Positions 30,301-38,939 of a DNA stretch of 64,000 nt are shown here, piece by piece. A model generated the notes under the pieces. That model was not told the origin of the DNA, did not search any database, and saw nothing but the letters and a program-made list of their open reading frames with translations. The DNA comes from Streptacidiphilus sp. P02-A3a (GTDB lineage Bacteria; Actinomycetota; Actinomycetes; Streptomycetales; Streptomycetaceae): contig NZ_CP048289.1 in the NCBI RefSeq assembly GCF_014084105.1, positions 4,597,922 to 4,661,921 on the forward strand. Direction: 5' to 3'. Position numbers and translations under genes: made by a program. How positions within the stretch are numbered: position 1 is the stretch's first letter; each line of letters opens with the position of its first letter.

Positions 30301-33300
30301 CCTGCGCCTCGGCTACGACCCGCTCCTGTTCGACCGGGACACCGCCGAACGGCTCACCCGCCGCCTGTCGACCCTGCTCGACGCCTTCGCCGACCACCCC
30401 CACTCCCCACTCGCCTCGCTCCCGCTGCTGCCCGGCCACCGAACAGGCCCTGCTGCACGAGTGGAACGCCACCACCCGCCCCACCGGGACAACCCACCAC
30501 CATCGAACTGTTCGAACAACAGGCCGCGGCCACCCCCGGAACACCGCACTGGTGCACCGCGACACCCTCAGCTACGCCGAACTGGACACCCGCGCCAACC
30601 GGGCTCGGCCCACCACCTTGACCGCCCTGGGCCTGGGCCCCCGAGAAGATCGCCGCCCTGGCCTGCCCACGCACCCCCGACCTCCTGATCGCGATGCTGG
30701 CCGTCCTCAAGACCGGCGCGGCCTACCTGCCCCTGGACCTGGACCACCCCCGCGAACGCCTCGCCCCAATGCTGCGCGACGCGGCCCCGGCCCTGGTCCT
30801 GACCGCCGACAACCACCGTCCCCGACCTGCCACCGCACACCCCACCCTCTCCCTCACCGACCCGCCGTGACCGCCGCACTGGCCCACCACCCGGCCACCA
30901 GCCCCGACCGTCCACCCCCGCACACCCCGAGAACGCCGCCTACACGCTCTACACTCCGGCTCCACCGGCCAACCCAAAAGGCGTCGTGGTCACCCGGGCC
31001 AACCTGCGCAACTTCGTCCTCGACATGCGCGACCGCACCGCGATGACCCCCAGGACCGGCTGCTGGCCGTGACCACCCGTCGGCTTCGACATCGCCCACC
31101 TGGAGCTCTTCGTCCCCCTGATCAGCGGCGCGACCGTGGTACTCGCCGACAAGGGAACTGGTCCTCGACCCCCAGCAACTGCGCCGCACCGTCCCACGAC
31201 CAGCACATCACCGTGGTACAGGCGACACCGAGCTGTGGCGCGGCGTCCTGGAAGGCGCCCCCGACATCCTCACCCGGCTGCGGGTCTTGGTCGGCGGCGA
31301 GGCACTGCCCCAGGAACTCGCCACCGCCCTGACCGCCGGATCCCCGTCGGTGACCAACGTGTACGGGCCGACCGAGACCCACCATCTGGTCGACCGCCGC
31401 GCACCTGACACCCACCACCACCGGCGCCCCGCCGATCGGCAGGCCGATCGCCAACACCCGCGTCCACGTGCTCGACGCCGACCTGCGCCCGACCCCGCCC
31501 GGCGTCCCCGGCGAGCTGTACATCGCCGGCGCCGGAGTGGCCCGCGGCTACACCAACCGCACCGCCCTGACCGCGACCCGCTTCGTGGCCGACCCCTACG
31601 GGCCCCCCGCCGAACGCATGTACCGCACCGGCGACGTGGTCCGCCGACGCACCGACGGGAACCTGGAATTCGTCGGCCGCGCCGACGACCAGGTCAAGAT
31701 CAGGGATTTCCGGATCGAACTCGGCGAGATCGAAACCGTCCTCGCCACCCACCCGCAGGTCGGCTCGGCCGTCGTGGTGGCCCGCGAGGACCACCCCGGC
31801 AACCAGCAACTGGCCGCCTACTTCGTCCCGACCACGGACACACCACCCACGGACGCGGACCTGAGGACCCACCTGGAACGCCTGCTACCGGGCTACATGG
31901 TGCCCGCGTTCCTGATCGCGACGGACACCTTCCCGCTGACCCCCAGCGGCAAGGTCGACCGACGGGCCCTGCCCGCCCCGAGCCCAGCGGCAACCGGCAC
32001 CGACACGCCACGAGTCGCCCCGAGCCAAGGCGCACAAGCCACCCTCGCCGCGATCTGGGCGGACGTCCTCGGCCTACCGGCCGACCGGATCGACGCGACC
32101 AGCGACTTCTTCGCCCTGGGCGGCAACTCCGTGCTGAGCGTCCAGGTCGTCTACCGCGCCCGACGCGCCGGATGGCACCTCGTCCCCAAGGACCTGTTCA
32201 CGCACCCCACCATCCAACGCCTGGCCACAGCGGCGGAACCGGCCACCGAACCCACCACCGAACCCACCACCGAACCCACCGCACCCCAACCGCACACCCC
32301 CCAGCAGACCGGCACCCCACCGGCCACCACCCCCGACACGGCAGGCCACCCGGCCCTGACCCCCGCCTTCCTGGCCACCCGCCTGACCGAACTGGCCCGC
32401 ACCCACCGGGTACCGGGCGCACAACTCGCCCTGCGCCACGCCGGCCGGCTGATCACCGTCGAAACGGGGGAGCGGACAGCGGGAACCGGCCTGCCGGTCA
32501 CCACGGACACCGTGTTCCCCATCGCCTCCCTGACCAAGCCGGTGACCGCACTGCTCGTCCAACTCCTGGCAACCCAAGGACGCCTCGACCTCGACGCCCC
32601 GATCGGCGCCTACCTGCCCGAACTCCCCGCCACCAGCCCGGTCGGCCGGATCACCACCCGCCAGGCCCTGAGCCACACCGGCGGACTGGTCGCCGCGATC
32701 GACGAACGGACACCCAGCACCGACCGCCGCACCTGGGTCCAACGGCACTGCGACGAAACCGCCGTCACCCACCAGCCGGACACCGCGTTCTCCTACTCCG
32801 ACGTCGGCTACGTACTCGCGGGCCGCCTGGTCGAAGCACTGACCGGCCTGGACTGGCGAACCGCCGTGCAATCGCTGCTGCTGCGCCCCCTGGCAATCAC
32901 CGCCGCCTTCAACGGGCAACCGGGACAACGCCCCGCCGCCCAGGGTCACCTGCTCCTCGACCGCCCGCTCCCGATACCCGAACAGACCTTCTCCCCACTG
33001 GACGACCCCGCCGTGGCACTGGCCGCCACCGCGGCCGACCTGCTGCGCCTGGCCGCCGTCCACGACCACACCGCACCCGGCGTACTCGACCCCGCGGCCG
33101 CCGACGCGATGCTCCACGACCGGACCGCAGACCTGGCCGTGGGACCCTTCGGCCTCGCCGACGGCTGGGGACTGGGCTGGGCCGTGTTCCACGGCGCGCA
33201 CGGCGACTGGCACGGCCACGACGGCAGCGGCGACGGCACCTGGTCCCACCTGCGCTTCGACGCCGCCACCGGCACGGCCGTCGCGCTCACCACGAACGCC

Positions 33301-33672
33301 GGCACCGGCGCCGCCCTGTGGGAGGACCTCCTCGCCGAACTCGGCGCGGCCGGCCTCCACGTGGCCAACCACTCCGCCCGCACCCTGTCCGCCCCCGCGG
33401 CACCGGTGGCCGCACCGGCCGAGTGCGCCGGACACTACGCCAACGGCGACTGGGACTGCCAGGTCCAGGCACACCCCGAAGGACTCACCCTGTCCGTCGG
33501 ACACGGGCCGCGCTCCACCCTGACCTGCCACGCCGACCTGCGGTTCACCACCCAGGGCGGCAGCGGGATACCGGGCACCGGCCGGTTCCTGCGCGACCCG
33601 GACACGGGCCGGATCGAGCTGCTCCAGCTCGCCGGGCGGCTGCTGCGCCGCACCGCGGCGACAGCGGGGTGA
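24386..33672 (+). CDS. NRPS, modules 3-4 with PBP-type cyclase: C-A-PCP-E-C-A(Gly)-PCP-TE, frameshifted
   Basis: ATG 24386 follows GGGAGAGAG. Order: C3 (LPLSVGQQGLWFL, LHHIVGDGWS); A3 (YTSGTTGKPKG); PCP3 (NLGGDSILSL, about 27540); an epimerisation domain (LTPVQQWYFEEFPEAPGHFN, HHYVV followed by VSWRVIL, near 28.12 kb); C4 of the type that follows E domains ([25 protein letters not shown]); A4 with code DILQLGVIWK, glycine type; PCP4 (ALGGNSVLSV); a Pro/Thr-rich linker; and from about 32355 a beta-lactamase/PBP-like domain. That last domain has SLTK (Ser codon 32527), YSD (Tyr 32794) and HDG (His 33217), plus LSHTGGL, instead of an alpha/beta-hydrolase thioesterase. Some twenty frame breaks fall before 31.45 kb; the part after that is one clean frame. 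Confidence 0.85.
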
Positions 33673-33694
33673 CCAGGCGACCTCGCGACCTCGT

Positions 33695-33757
33695 GACCTG
33701 AACGGGCCGCGTCCCCCCACCCCGGTGCCCGGTGGGGGGACGCGGCCCGTTCAGGTC
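33695..33757. terminator. 27-bp perfect hairpin, bidirectional terminator
   Basis: The left arm 33695-33721 is exactly complementary to the right arm 33731-33757, leaving a 9-base loop. It lies between the NRPS stop (33672) and the stop of the leftward glycosyltransferase (33756), which it overlaps. It can terminate both converging transcripts and marks the right boundary of the peptide operon. Confidence 0.85.
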
Positions 33758-35336
33758 AGGTCACCGAGCAGCCCGACTTGCTCTTGTCCGTGACCACCGT
33801 CGAGGTGTACGGGCACGCGACGCCGATCCAGGTGAGGTCGTTCCACAGTTGGGACCACGACTCCCGGGGATCGCGGCACACCAGGAACTGGGCGCCCTTG
33901 TCGGCGACCGGCACGCTGATCTTGAACGTGCCGCTGAGCGTGCAGCTCTGGAACAGGGGACTGAAGGTCGCCCGGTCCACGCCGACCGCGATGACGACGT
34001 CGGTGCCGTCGGCGGGCCTGCCGAAGTCGGCGTAGGAGTTCTGCGCGCTGTAGACGTGCGGGAGGCCGTACTGCGGACCGTACTTGTCCAGCGCGCCCGC
34101 GAGGCCGTAGTGGTTGGCGTAGATGACGGCGTGCGCCCGGTCCTGCGGGGACAGCGACTGGTCGACGCCGGCGACTTCCTGCGCCAACTGCGGCCAGCCC
34201 GCCTGGTCGAGCTGGGAGACCCCCAGTTCCTTCATGACCGGGTTCGACCCGTACCACGCGAGCGGCAGCACCGGCAGCATCATCACGGCCGACAGCAGCA
34301 CGTTGAACACCAGCGCGCTGCCGGTCACCGAGCGGCGGAAGGCGGTCTGCGCCCACCCCACGGCCACCACGGAGCCCGCCGCCAGCAGCACCACCTGGAG
34401 ACCGGCCGTGTACTCGGGGTCCCCGCCGATGATGATCAGCAGCACCGACATGAACAGGTAGCCCAGCGCGACCGACCGGTACGGCCGCCACTGCGGGCGG
34501 CGGAACAGCGCCACCAGCCCGGAGATCCACACCGGGGTGAGGAACAGGCCGATCATCAGGATCTGGAACGGCACGAAGGCGACCCGGGAGTCGGCTCCCA
34601 GCGCGATCGTCAACGCGGCGCTCATCTTGATCGCGGGCCAGCCGTGCGCGATCTGCCACGCCACCATCGGCGCCGAGATCAGCACGGCTATCGCGCACCC
34701 CGCCACGAAGAGCCGACCGCGCAGGATCGTGCGCGGACCCAGCACCAGCAGGCCCACCAGCAGGGCCAGGACCAGCAGCACGATGAGGTTCTTGGCGAGC
34801 ATGCCCACGCCGGTGACCGCGCCGATGGCCAGCCACAGCCGGTTGTCCGCGGTGCGCAGCAGGCGGATGAACAGCCAGCCCAACGTCACCCAGCTGAGCA
34901 GGTCGGGGCCGTTGGTGGTGAGCATGTGCCCGGCGTTGAGGGTGACGACCGACCCGGCCGTCGCGGCGGCGGCGAAGACCTGGGCGCCGCGCGCGCCGCC
35001 GAGTTCACGTGCGATCAGGCCCGACACCCACACGTCCAGGCAGGCCAGCAGGGCCGGCACGACACGCAGTCCGATCAGGTTGTCGCCGAAGAGGAAGGTC
35101 TCCACTCTGGCGATCACCGCGACCAGCGGGGGCTGGTCGACGTACCCCCACGCCAGGTGCCGACTGGACACCCGGTTGTACAACTCGTCGACGTGGTAAC
35201 CGTAGCGCCCCGAGAGGGACAGCAGCAGCACACCCACCACGACGGAGACGCTGAGCAGCGGCCATCGGTACAGCGCGGGGACTGTCGTTAAACGGTCCTG
35301 GGAAGATGCCGAGGGATTTCTGGTAGTGGTCGCCAC
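33756..35336 (-). CDS. GT39/ArnT-like membrane glycosyltransferase
   Basis: The product of about 526 residues has roughly a dozen membrane segments after a short cytoplasmic N-terminus. The first extracellular loop has the GT-C acidic motif in GRYGYHVDELYNRVSSRHLA, followed by WGYVDQPPLVAVIAR, as in PMT/ArnT-type enzymes that move sugars from polyprenyl phosphate. The C-terminal soluble tail holds five cysteines or so. GTG 35336 is preferred since AAAGGTG precedes it closely; an in-frame ATG lies at 35414. It is convergent with the NRPS and separated by a strong terminator, so it probably is not part of peptide synthesis, although peptide glycosylation cannot be excluded. The acceptor is unknown. 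Confidence 0.75.
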   Translation of the reverse strand: MATTTRNPSASSQDRLTTVPALYRWPLLSVSVVVGVLLLSLSGRYGYHVDELYNRVSSRHLAWGYVDQPPLVAVIARVETFLFGDNLIGLRVVPALLACLDVWVSGLIARELGGARGAQVFAAAATAGSVVTLNAGHMLTTNGPDLLSWVTLGWLFIRLLRTADNRLWLAIGAVTGVGMLAKNLIVLLVLALLVGLLVLGPRTILRGRLFVAGCAIAVLISAPMVAWQIAHGWPAIKMSAALTIALGADSRVAFVPFQILMIGLFLTPVWISGLVALFRRPQWRPYRSVALGYLFMSVLLIIIGGDPEYTAGLQVVLLAAGSVVAVGWAQTAFRRSVTGSALVFNVLLSAVMMLPVLPLAWYGSNPVMKELGVSQLDQAGWPQLAQEVAGVDQSLSPQDRAHAVIYANHYGLAGALDKYGPQYGLPHVYSAQNSYADFGRPADGTDVVIAVGVDRATFSPLFQSCTLSGTFKISVPVADKGAQFLVCRDPRESWSQLWNDLTWIGVACPYTSTVVTDKSKSGCSVT

Positions 35337-35570
35337 GTTACCCACACCTTTCTGTTTCTGTCTGCGGGTTCGGCTATGCGGATTGTCTCCGGCATCGCGC
35401 GTGCGGGCGACCATGTTGAATTGTAGGAAAACCTCGGCGAATCATCTTGTGTCTCCGCGCCCACGGCCCGACGCGTTTTCCGGACCCCCGCGCCGCCCAT
35501 GACCTGGCAGTTCGCCCCGGCCCCGGCCCTCACCCGGCCGCGGCGCCGCACCCGGGCGCCCCGGTCCGGC

Positions 35571-36092
35571 TCACGAGGTCACTGCCGCCGTGACCGGCTC
35601 CAGGAACCGCAGCAGTTCACCGGCGTCGATTTCGATGCTCTGGTCGGCGCGCCCACTGCCGCAGTAGACGCGGTCCATGTCGAGGACAGCCGAGTCGAAG
35701 ACCACCAGCACGCCGTCGCGACCGCAGACCGGGCTGGCGCCGCCGGGCTCCATGGCCAGCTGCCGCAACTCCTCCGGCTCGGCCTGGCGCAGCGACGCCC
35801 GGGGGACCCCCGCCGCCTTCGCCAGCCGCCCGTAGTGCACCCGGCGCTGCATCGGCAGGGCCGCCAGGATGAACGTCTGTCCGGTGCGGAAGACCATGGT
35901 CTTGAGCAACTGCTCCACCGGAAGGCCCAGTTCACGCTCGATGTCGGACTGCGTGCGGATCGGCACGTGCTCGTGGAGGGTGAAGGAGATCCCCGTCCGC
36001 TCCAGGACCTGGACCGGCGAGACGCAGTGCGGGACCTCGGGGCGGCATCCTCTGCCGACGTGGGAGTCATGTGAGCCAGGGTAACTGAGCAC
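35571..36092 (-). CDS. YbaK/EbsC-type aminoacyl-tRNA deacylase
   Basis: The YbaK fold covers nearly the whole protein: SPVQVLERTGISFTLHEHVP, then LLKTMVFRTGQTFILAALPM with the catalytic-type Lys, GRLAKAAGVPRASLRQAEPE and the substrate-loop motif EPGGASPVCG. Family members hydrolyse mischarged aminoacyl-tRNA such as Cys-tRNA(Pro). The start is unclear: ATG 36092 is in frame, but an attractive ATG near 36069 (MTPTSAEDAAP) lies in the next frame and would need a one-base indel near 36035. Single gene, no operon partner seen. Confidence 0.8.
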   Translation of the reverse strand: MLSYPGSHDSHVGRGCRPEVPHCVSPVQVLERTGISFTLHEHVPIRTQSDIERELGLPVEQLLKTMVFRTGQTFILAALPMQRRVHYGRLAKAAGVPRASLRQAEPEELRQLAMEPGGASPVCGRDGVLVVFDSAVLDMDRVYCGSGRADQSIEIDAGELLRFLEPVTAAVTS

Positions 36093-36427
36093 CTGTCACG
36101 GCCCCCCGCCATTGCCCGGAAGGGAGTTGCGGTCGCCGGCGCCGTGCGACGCGGCCGCGCGCACCTGGACCCGTGGGCGTCAAAGCGTCACCCCCGGGAC
36201 ATTCAGCCGTGCGTGGGGTTCTGGGAGCGCGGTTTTGACCAGTGCGCCACCGTGGCGGCCCCGTTGGGATGCCACGGACACCTTGTGGCGCCCGGAAAAC
36301 CGGGGTCGCGTCGCACGGACCGGGAGGACACGGGTTGCGCGGTGGCGTGAAGAGTGCCTCGAACTACTGATAGCGTTCACGCGATCACGTTGTGTAATCA
36401 CAGTTGTGTGCATGAAGGGCAAGGCAG
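36093..36427. other. Intergenic region upstream of secreted-protein genes
   Basis: A divergent space between the deacylase and the repeat protein. The AT-richer part, 36360-36427, is unusual for the window (GATCACGTTGTGTAATCACA at 36382-36401, itself partly symmetrical) and is the likely promoter of the repeat-protein gene. No credible coding frame was seen. Confidence 0.4.
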
Positions 36428-37168
36428 ATGCGCAAGCTTCACCAGATGGCATTTCTCACCGCGATGGTTGGTGGCCTGTCCGCCGTGAGCGGCGGCGTTG
36501 GCTTCGCTGACGCGCAGTACCCGGCGACGCAGTACGGAGGCCCGCAGCTGGCCACGCAGTACGCGGCCCCCCAGCAGACCGCGCAGTACATCGCTCCCGA
36601 GCAGGCCCCCCAGTACGCGGCTCCGCAGCAGGCGCCCCAGCAGGCGCCGCAGTACGCGGCCCCGCAGCAGGCCCCCCAGTACGCCGCTCCGCAGCAGGCC
36701 CCCCAGTACGCGGCCCCGCAGCAGGCGCCGCAGTACGCCGCTCCGCAGCAGGCGCCGCAGTACGCGGCCCCGCAGCAGGCCCCCCAGTACGCGGCGCCGC
36801 AGCAGGCTCCGCAGTACGCCGCTCCGCAGCAGGCGCCGCAGCAGGCCCCCCAGTACGCGGCTCCGCAGCAGGCCCCGCAGCAGGCGCCCCAGCAGGCTCC
36901 GCAGTACGCGGCTCCGCAGCAGCAGGGTCCGCAGGCGGCCCCGAACGCCACGCAGATCGCTCCGCAGGTCGCTCCGCAGATCGCGCCCACGGTCACCGCG
37001 CCGCCCCTGCCGTCGGCCCACCAGCTGGTGCCGCAGGTCTTCCACCCGGAGCAGGAGTGCGACCCGCAGACGGTGGTCCGGGCCGACTTCCCGATCGCCG
37101 TCCTCGGCGGGGAGTCCCACACCCAGGGTGACACCTGCTCCCAGACCAACAACGCCTTCCGGAGCTGA
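36428..37168 (+). CDS. Secreted repeat protein with QYAAPQQAP repeats
   Basis: The 246-residue product has a signal peptide (MRKLHQMAFLTAMVGG, cleavage near ADA-QY) closely related to those of the next three small genes. The middle, residues 35-170, is about a dozen QYAAPQQAP units with occasional extra APQQ, made only of Gln, Tyr, Ala and Pro. After a NATQIAPQVAPQIAPTVTAP spacer, the tail has two cysteines (EQECDPQTVV and QGDTCSQTNNAF). The tail resembles the C-terminus of the neighbouring small proteins (C-x-N-SAF). A purine-rich AAGGGCAAGG site lies upstream. Likely a surface or matrix protein; no known family recognised. Confidence 0.75.
   Translation: MRKLHQMAFLTAMVGGLSAVSGGVGFADAQYPATQYGGPQLATQYAAPQQTAQYIAPEQAPQYAAPQQAPQQAPQYAAPQQAPQYAAPQQAPQYAAPQQAPQYAAPQQAPQYAAPQQAPQYAAPQQAPQYAAPQQAPQQAPQYAAPQQAPQQAPQQAPQYAAPQQQGPQAAPNATQIAPQVAPQIAPTVTAPPLPSAHQLVPQVFHPEQECDPQTVVRADFPIAVLGGESHTQGDTCSQTNNAFRS
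36556..36925 (+). repeat. 27-bp coding tandem repeat
   Basis: A CAGTACGCGGCCCCGCAGCA-type unit plus GGCCCC recurs about a dozen times in frame, with synonymous differences between copies (GCG/GCC, GCT/GCC). These show that amino-acid sequence is being kept rather than recent DNA duplication alone. Short CAGCAGGCGCCC insertions break the phase of three units. Confidence 0.85.
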
Positions 37169-37255
37169 GCGAGCGTTAGCGAAGGCGCTCCCGCCCGCGC
37201 GGTGCCGCTGAACGGGCGGTTTCGCACGGCCCGGCCGGGCGGCGGGGGCCTTCGC

Positions 37256-37330
37256 CGTTCCGTGTACGACACGTGCGACAAAGGACCTCGCTGGGTCGGG
37301 TCCTTTGTCGTGCCTGCCGTACACGGAACG
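37256..37330. terminator. Nested double inverted repeat
   Basis: The outer arms CGTTCCGTGTACG (37256-37268) and CGTACACGGAACG (37318-37330) are perfectly complementary. Inside, CGACAAAGGACC (37276-37287) pairs perfectly with GGTCCTTTGTCG (37299-37310). The element sits between the repeat-protein gene and the first small paralogue. It may be a strong terminator or a structured RNA or binding site. Confidence 0.6.
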
Positions 37331-37488
37331 GTGCACGCGGGTGCCGGTCGTATAGGCGCACTTCCTCGACTTCCCGGTTGCAGCGAGCCGTTGCGGGCGT
37401 TGGCTGAGTTCAGCCATTAGCCTACGAATTGTCAGAAATGTGTAGGTCCGTCACGGGCCTTGTCCTCGCACGACACTTGGAGAAACAC

Positions 37489-37773
37489 ATGCGCAAGCTC
37501 CACAAGGCGGCTGTCGTCGTCGCCCTGCTCGGCACCATCGGCTTCACCGGCGCCGGGTCCGCCTCCGCCTGGGGCGGCTCGCACGGATCGAGCTTCGGCG
37601 TGCAGCAGAGCGCCTCGTGCCAGTCGCACGACCTGAACCTGGACCTCCTGGGCGAGGTCGGGATCCTCAACGGCCTGGCCGGCAACGCGCTGAACGGCGA
37701 GGGCAACCCCGGCGGGCAGGCGACCTCCCTCGGCTCCACCGCGGGCTGCAGCAACAGCGCTTTCGGGCACTGA
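37489..37773 (+). CDS. Small secreted two-Cys protein, paralogue 1
   Basis: ATG 37489 follows GGAGAAAC. The 94-residue protein has a clear signal peptide (MRKLHKAAVVVALLGTIGFT, cleavage after SASA) and a mature part of about 65 residues: VQQSASCQSHDLNLDLLGEV, then NGLAGNALNGEGNPG and CSNSAFGH. Two cysteines could form one disulfide. It is close to paralogues at 37977 and 38505, each with its own ribosome site and terminator, so they are separate transcripts. Small size and secretion recall chaplin-like surface proteins, but the chaplin motif is absent. I recognise no named family. Confidence 0.75.
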   Translation: MRKLHKAAVVVALLGTIGFTGAGSASAWGGSHGSSFGVQQSASCQSHDLNLDLLGEVGILNGLAGNALNGEGNPGGQATSLGSTAGCSNSAFGH

Positions 37774-37818
37774 TCAGCCCCCAGTAAACGCCTGGGGCAG
37801 GCAGGGCGTCGCCCGGCT

Positions 37819-37846
37819 GCGGGCCGTTCCCCCGGGAGCGGCCCGC
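37819..37846 (+). terminator. Hairpin after paralogue 1
   Basis: GCGGGCCGTTC (37819-37829) pairs with GAGCGGCCCGC (37836-37846) with one G-U pair, 45 bp after the stop. Confidence 0.6.
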
Positions 37847-37976
37847 CGCCCGGCCGGACTGCTTCGCCCCAGGTTGCCGTCACACAGCTGCGGCAAGTCG
37901 TTCCACTCTCTCCCAGGCCCCACGGACAGGGGTTTGGGTTCGTCATCGCCAACAGAGAAACCGTAGGAGAAGACAC

Positions 37977-38255
37977 ATGCGCAAGCTTCAGAAGGTTGCT
38001 GTCGTCGCGGCCCTGCTCGGCTCGGTCAGCTTCGCCGGCGCCGGCTCGGCCTCCGCCTGGGACGGCGGGGACCACTACAACGTGCAGCAGAGCACCTCGT
38101 GCAAGTCGCACGACCTGAACCTGGACATCCTGGGCGAGGTCGGGATCCTCAACGGCCTGGCCGGCAACGCGCTGAACGGCGAGGGCAACCCGGGTGCCCA
38201 GGAGACCGGTCTGGGCTCCCACCTGGGCTGCAACAACAGCGCCTTCGGCGGCTGA
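37977..38255 (+). CDS. Small secreted two-Cys protein, paralogue 2
   Basis: ATG 37977 follows AGGAGAAGAC. The 92-residue protein has signal peptide MRKLQKVAVVAALLGSVSFA (cleavage after SASA), then VQQSTSCKSHDLNLDILGEV, GILNGLAGNALNGEGNPG and the C-terminal LGCNNSAFGG. The mature part is nearly identical to paralogue 1 from SHDLNLD to GEGNPG, while the few residues after the signal peptide differ. This suggests recent duplication with a conserved core. No operon partner; a UUCG-type hairpin follows. Confidence 0.75.
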   Translation: MRKLQKVAVVAALLGSVSFAGAGSASAWDGGDHYNVQQSTSCKSHDLNLDILGEVGILNGLAGNALNGEGNPGAQETGLGSHLGCNNSAFGG

Positions 38256-38272
38256 CGGTCCGCCACGCACGC

Positions 38273-38312
38273 CCGGCGGTGGGCCGTCCCCTTCGGGGCG
38301 GTCCGCCGCCGG
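38273..38312 (+). terminator. UUCG-loop hairpin after paralogue 2
   Basis: CCGGCGGTGGGCCGTCCCC pairs with GGGGCGGTCCGCCGCCGG around TTCG, with one bulge and minor mismatches. Confidence 0.65.
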
Positions 38313-38504
38313 CCGGGTGAAGCCCGGCCCGCCGGCCGCGCTATCTGTCGGCTGAACGGGTGGCACTGCGCCCGGCTGCTTTACTTCAGTGGACCGCGAG
38401 ATATGTATGCGGTTGGTAGTTCGTATTCGATCTTTCCGGAGCTGAACGGATGACGGTCCTGGGGACCCTGTCCGTGCGGCAATGGATTCCAAAGAGGAGA
38501 GAAA

Positions 38505-38795
38505 ATGCGCAAGCTCCAGAAGATTGCCGTCGTCGCGGCCCTGCTCGGCTCCGTCGGCTTCGCCGGTGCCGGGACGGCGTTCGCCCACGGTGACGGCGGC
38601 TTCGGTGGCGACCAGTTCCAGGTCCAGCAGAGCACCTCGTGCAAGTCGCACGACCTGAACCTGGACGTCCTGGGCGAGGTCGGCGTCCTCAACGGCGTGG
38701 CCGGCAACCTGCTCGGCGGCGAGGGCAACCCCGGTGCCCAGGCCAGCAAGCTCGGCTCCAGCCTGGGCTGCAACAACAGCGCCTTCGGCGGCTGA
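38505..38795 (+). CDS. Small secreted two-Cys protein, paralogue 3
   Basis: ATG 38505 follows GAGGAGAG. The 96-residue protein has signal peptide MRKLQKIAVVAALLGSVGFA (cleavage after AFA), a Gly-rich start (HGDGGFGGDQ), then VQQSTSCKSHDLNLDVLGEV, GVLNGVAGNLLGGEGNPGA and LGCNNSAFGG. The core matches paralogues 1 and 2. About 70 bp upstream, AGATATGTATGCGG is unusually AT-rich and may be the promoter. Probably secreted at the cell surface; role unknown. Confidence 0.75.
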   Translation: MRKLQKIAVVAALLGSVGFAGAGTAFAHGDGGFGGDQFQVQQSTSCKSHDLNLDVLGEVGVLNGVAGNLLGGEGNPGAQASKLGSSLGCNNSAFGG

Positions 38796-38814
38796 CGCAC
38801 AGCTTCTAGTACCC

Positions 38815-38864
38815 GAGAACGGGTCCCGGATCCCGAGCTGCACCGGGCGCCGGGGCCCGTTCTC
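38815..38864 (+). terminator. Hairpin after paralogue 3
   Basis: GAGAACGGGTCCCGG (38815-38829) pairs with CCGGGGCCCGTTCTC (38850-38864) with one G-U, followed by TTC. Confidence 0.7.
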
Positions 38865-38939
38865 TTCAACTGCCCCACTCGGACGCCGGGCCCCTCGCGG
38901 CACGCGCGCTCCAACGCCGACCACAGAGGAACGCACCAG

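Noticed and set aside
33756-35336. Glycosyltransferase as a cluster tailoring enzyme
   Set aside because: It is convergent with the NRPS and separated by a 27-bp terminator. It is a GT-C membrane enzyme using lipid-linked sugar, unlike usual NRPS tailoring glycosyltransferases.
36556-36925. Regularly spaced repeat resembling a CRISPR array
   Set aside because: The repeat units are 27 bp, directly adjacent without spacers, vary at third codon positions and lie in frame within a secreted protein.
37489-38795. Chaplin or rodlin genes
   Set aside because: Small size and secretion fit, but the chaplin Gly-Asn-rich two-Cys motif and rodlin sequence are absent; the core SHDLNLDxLGEVG is different.
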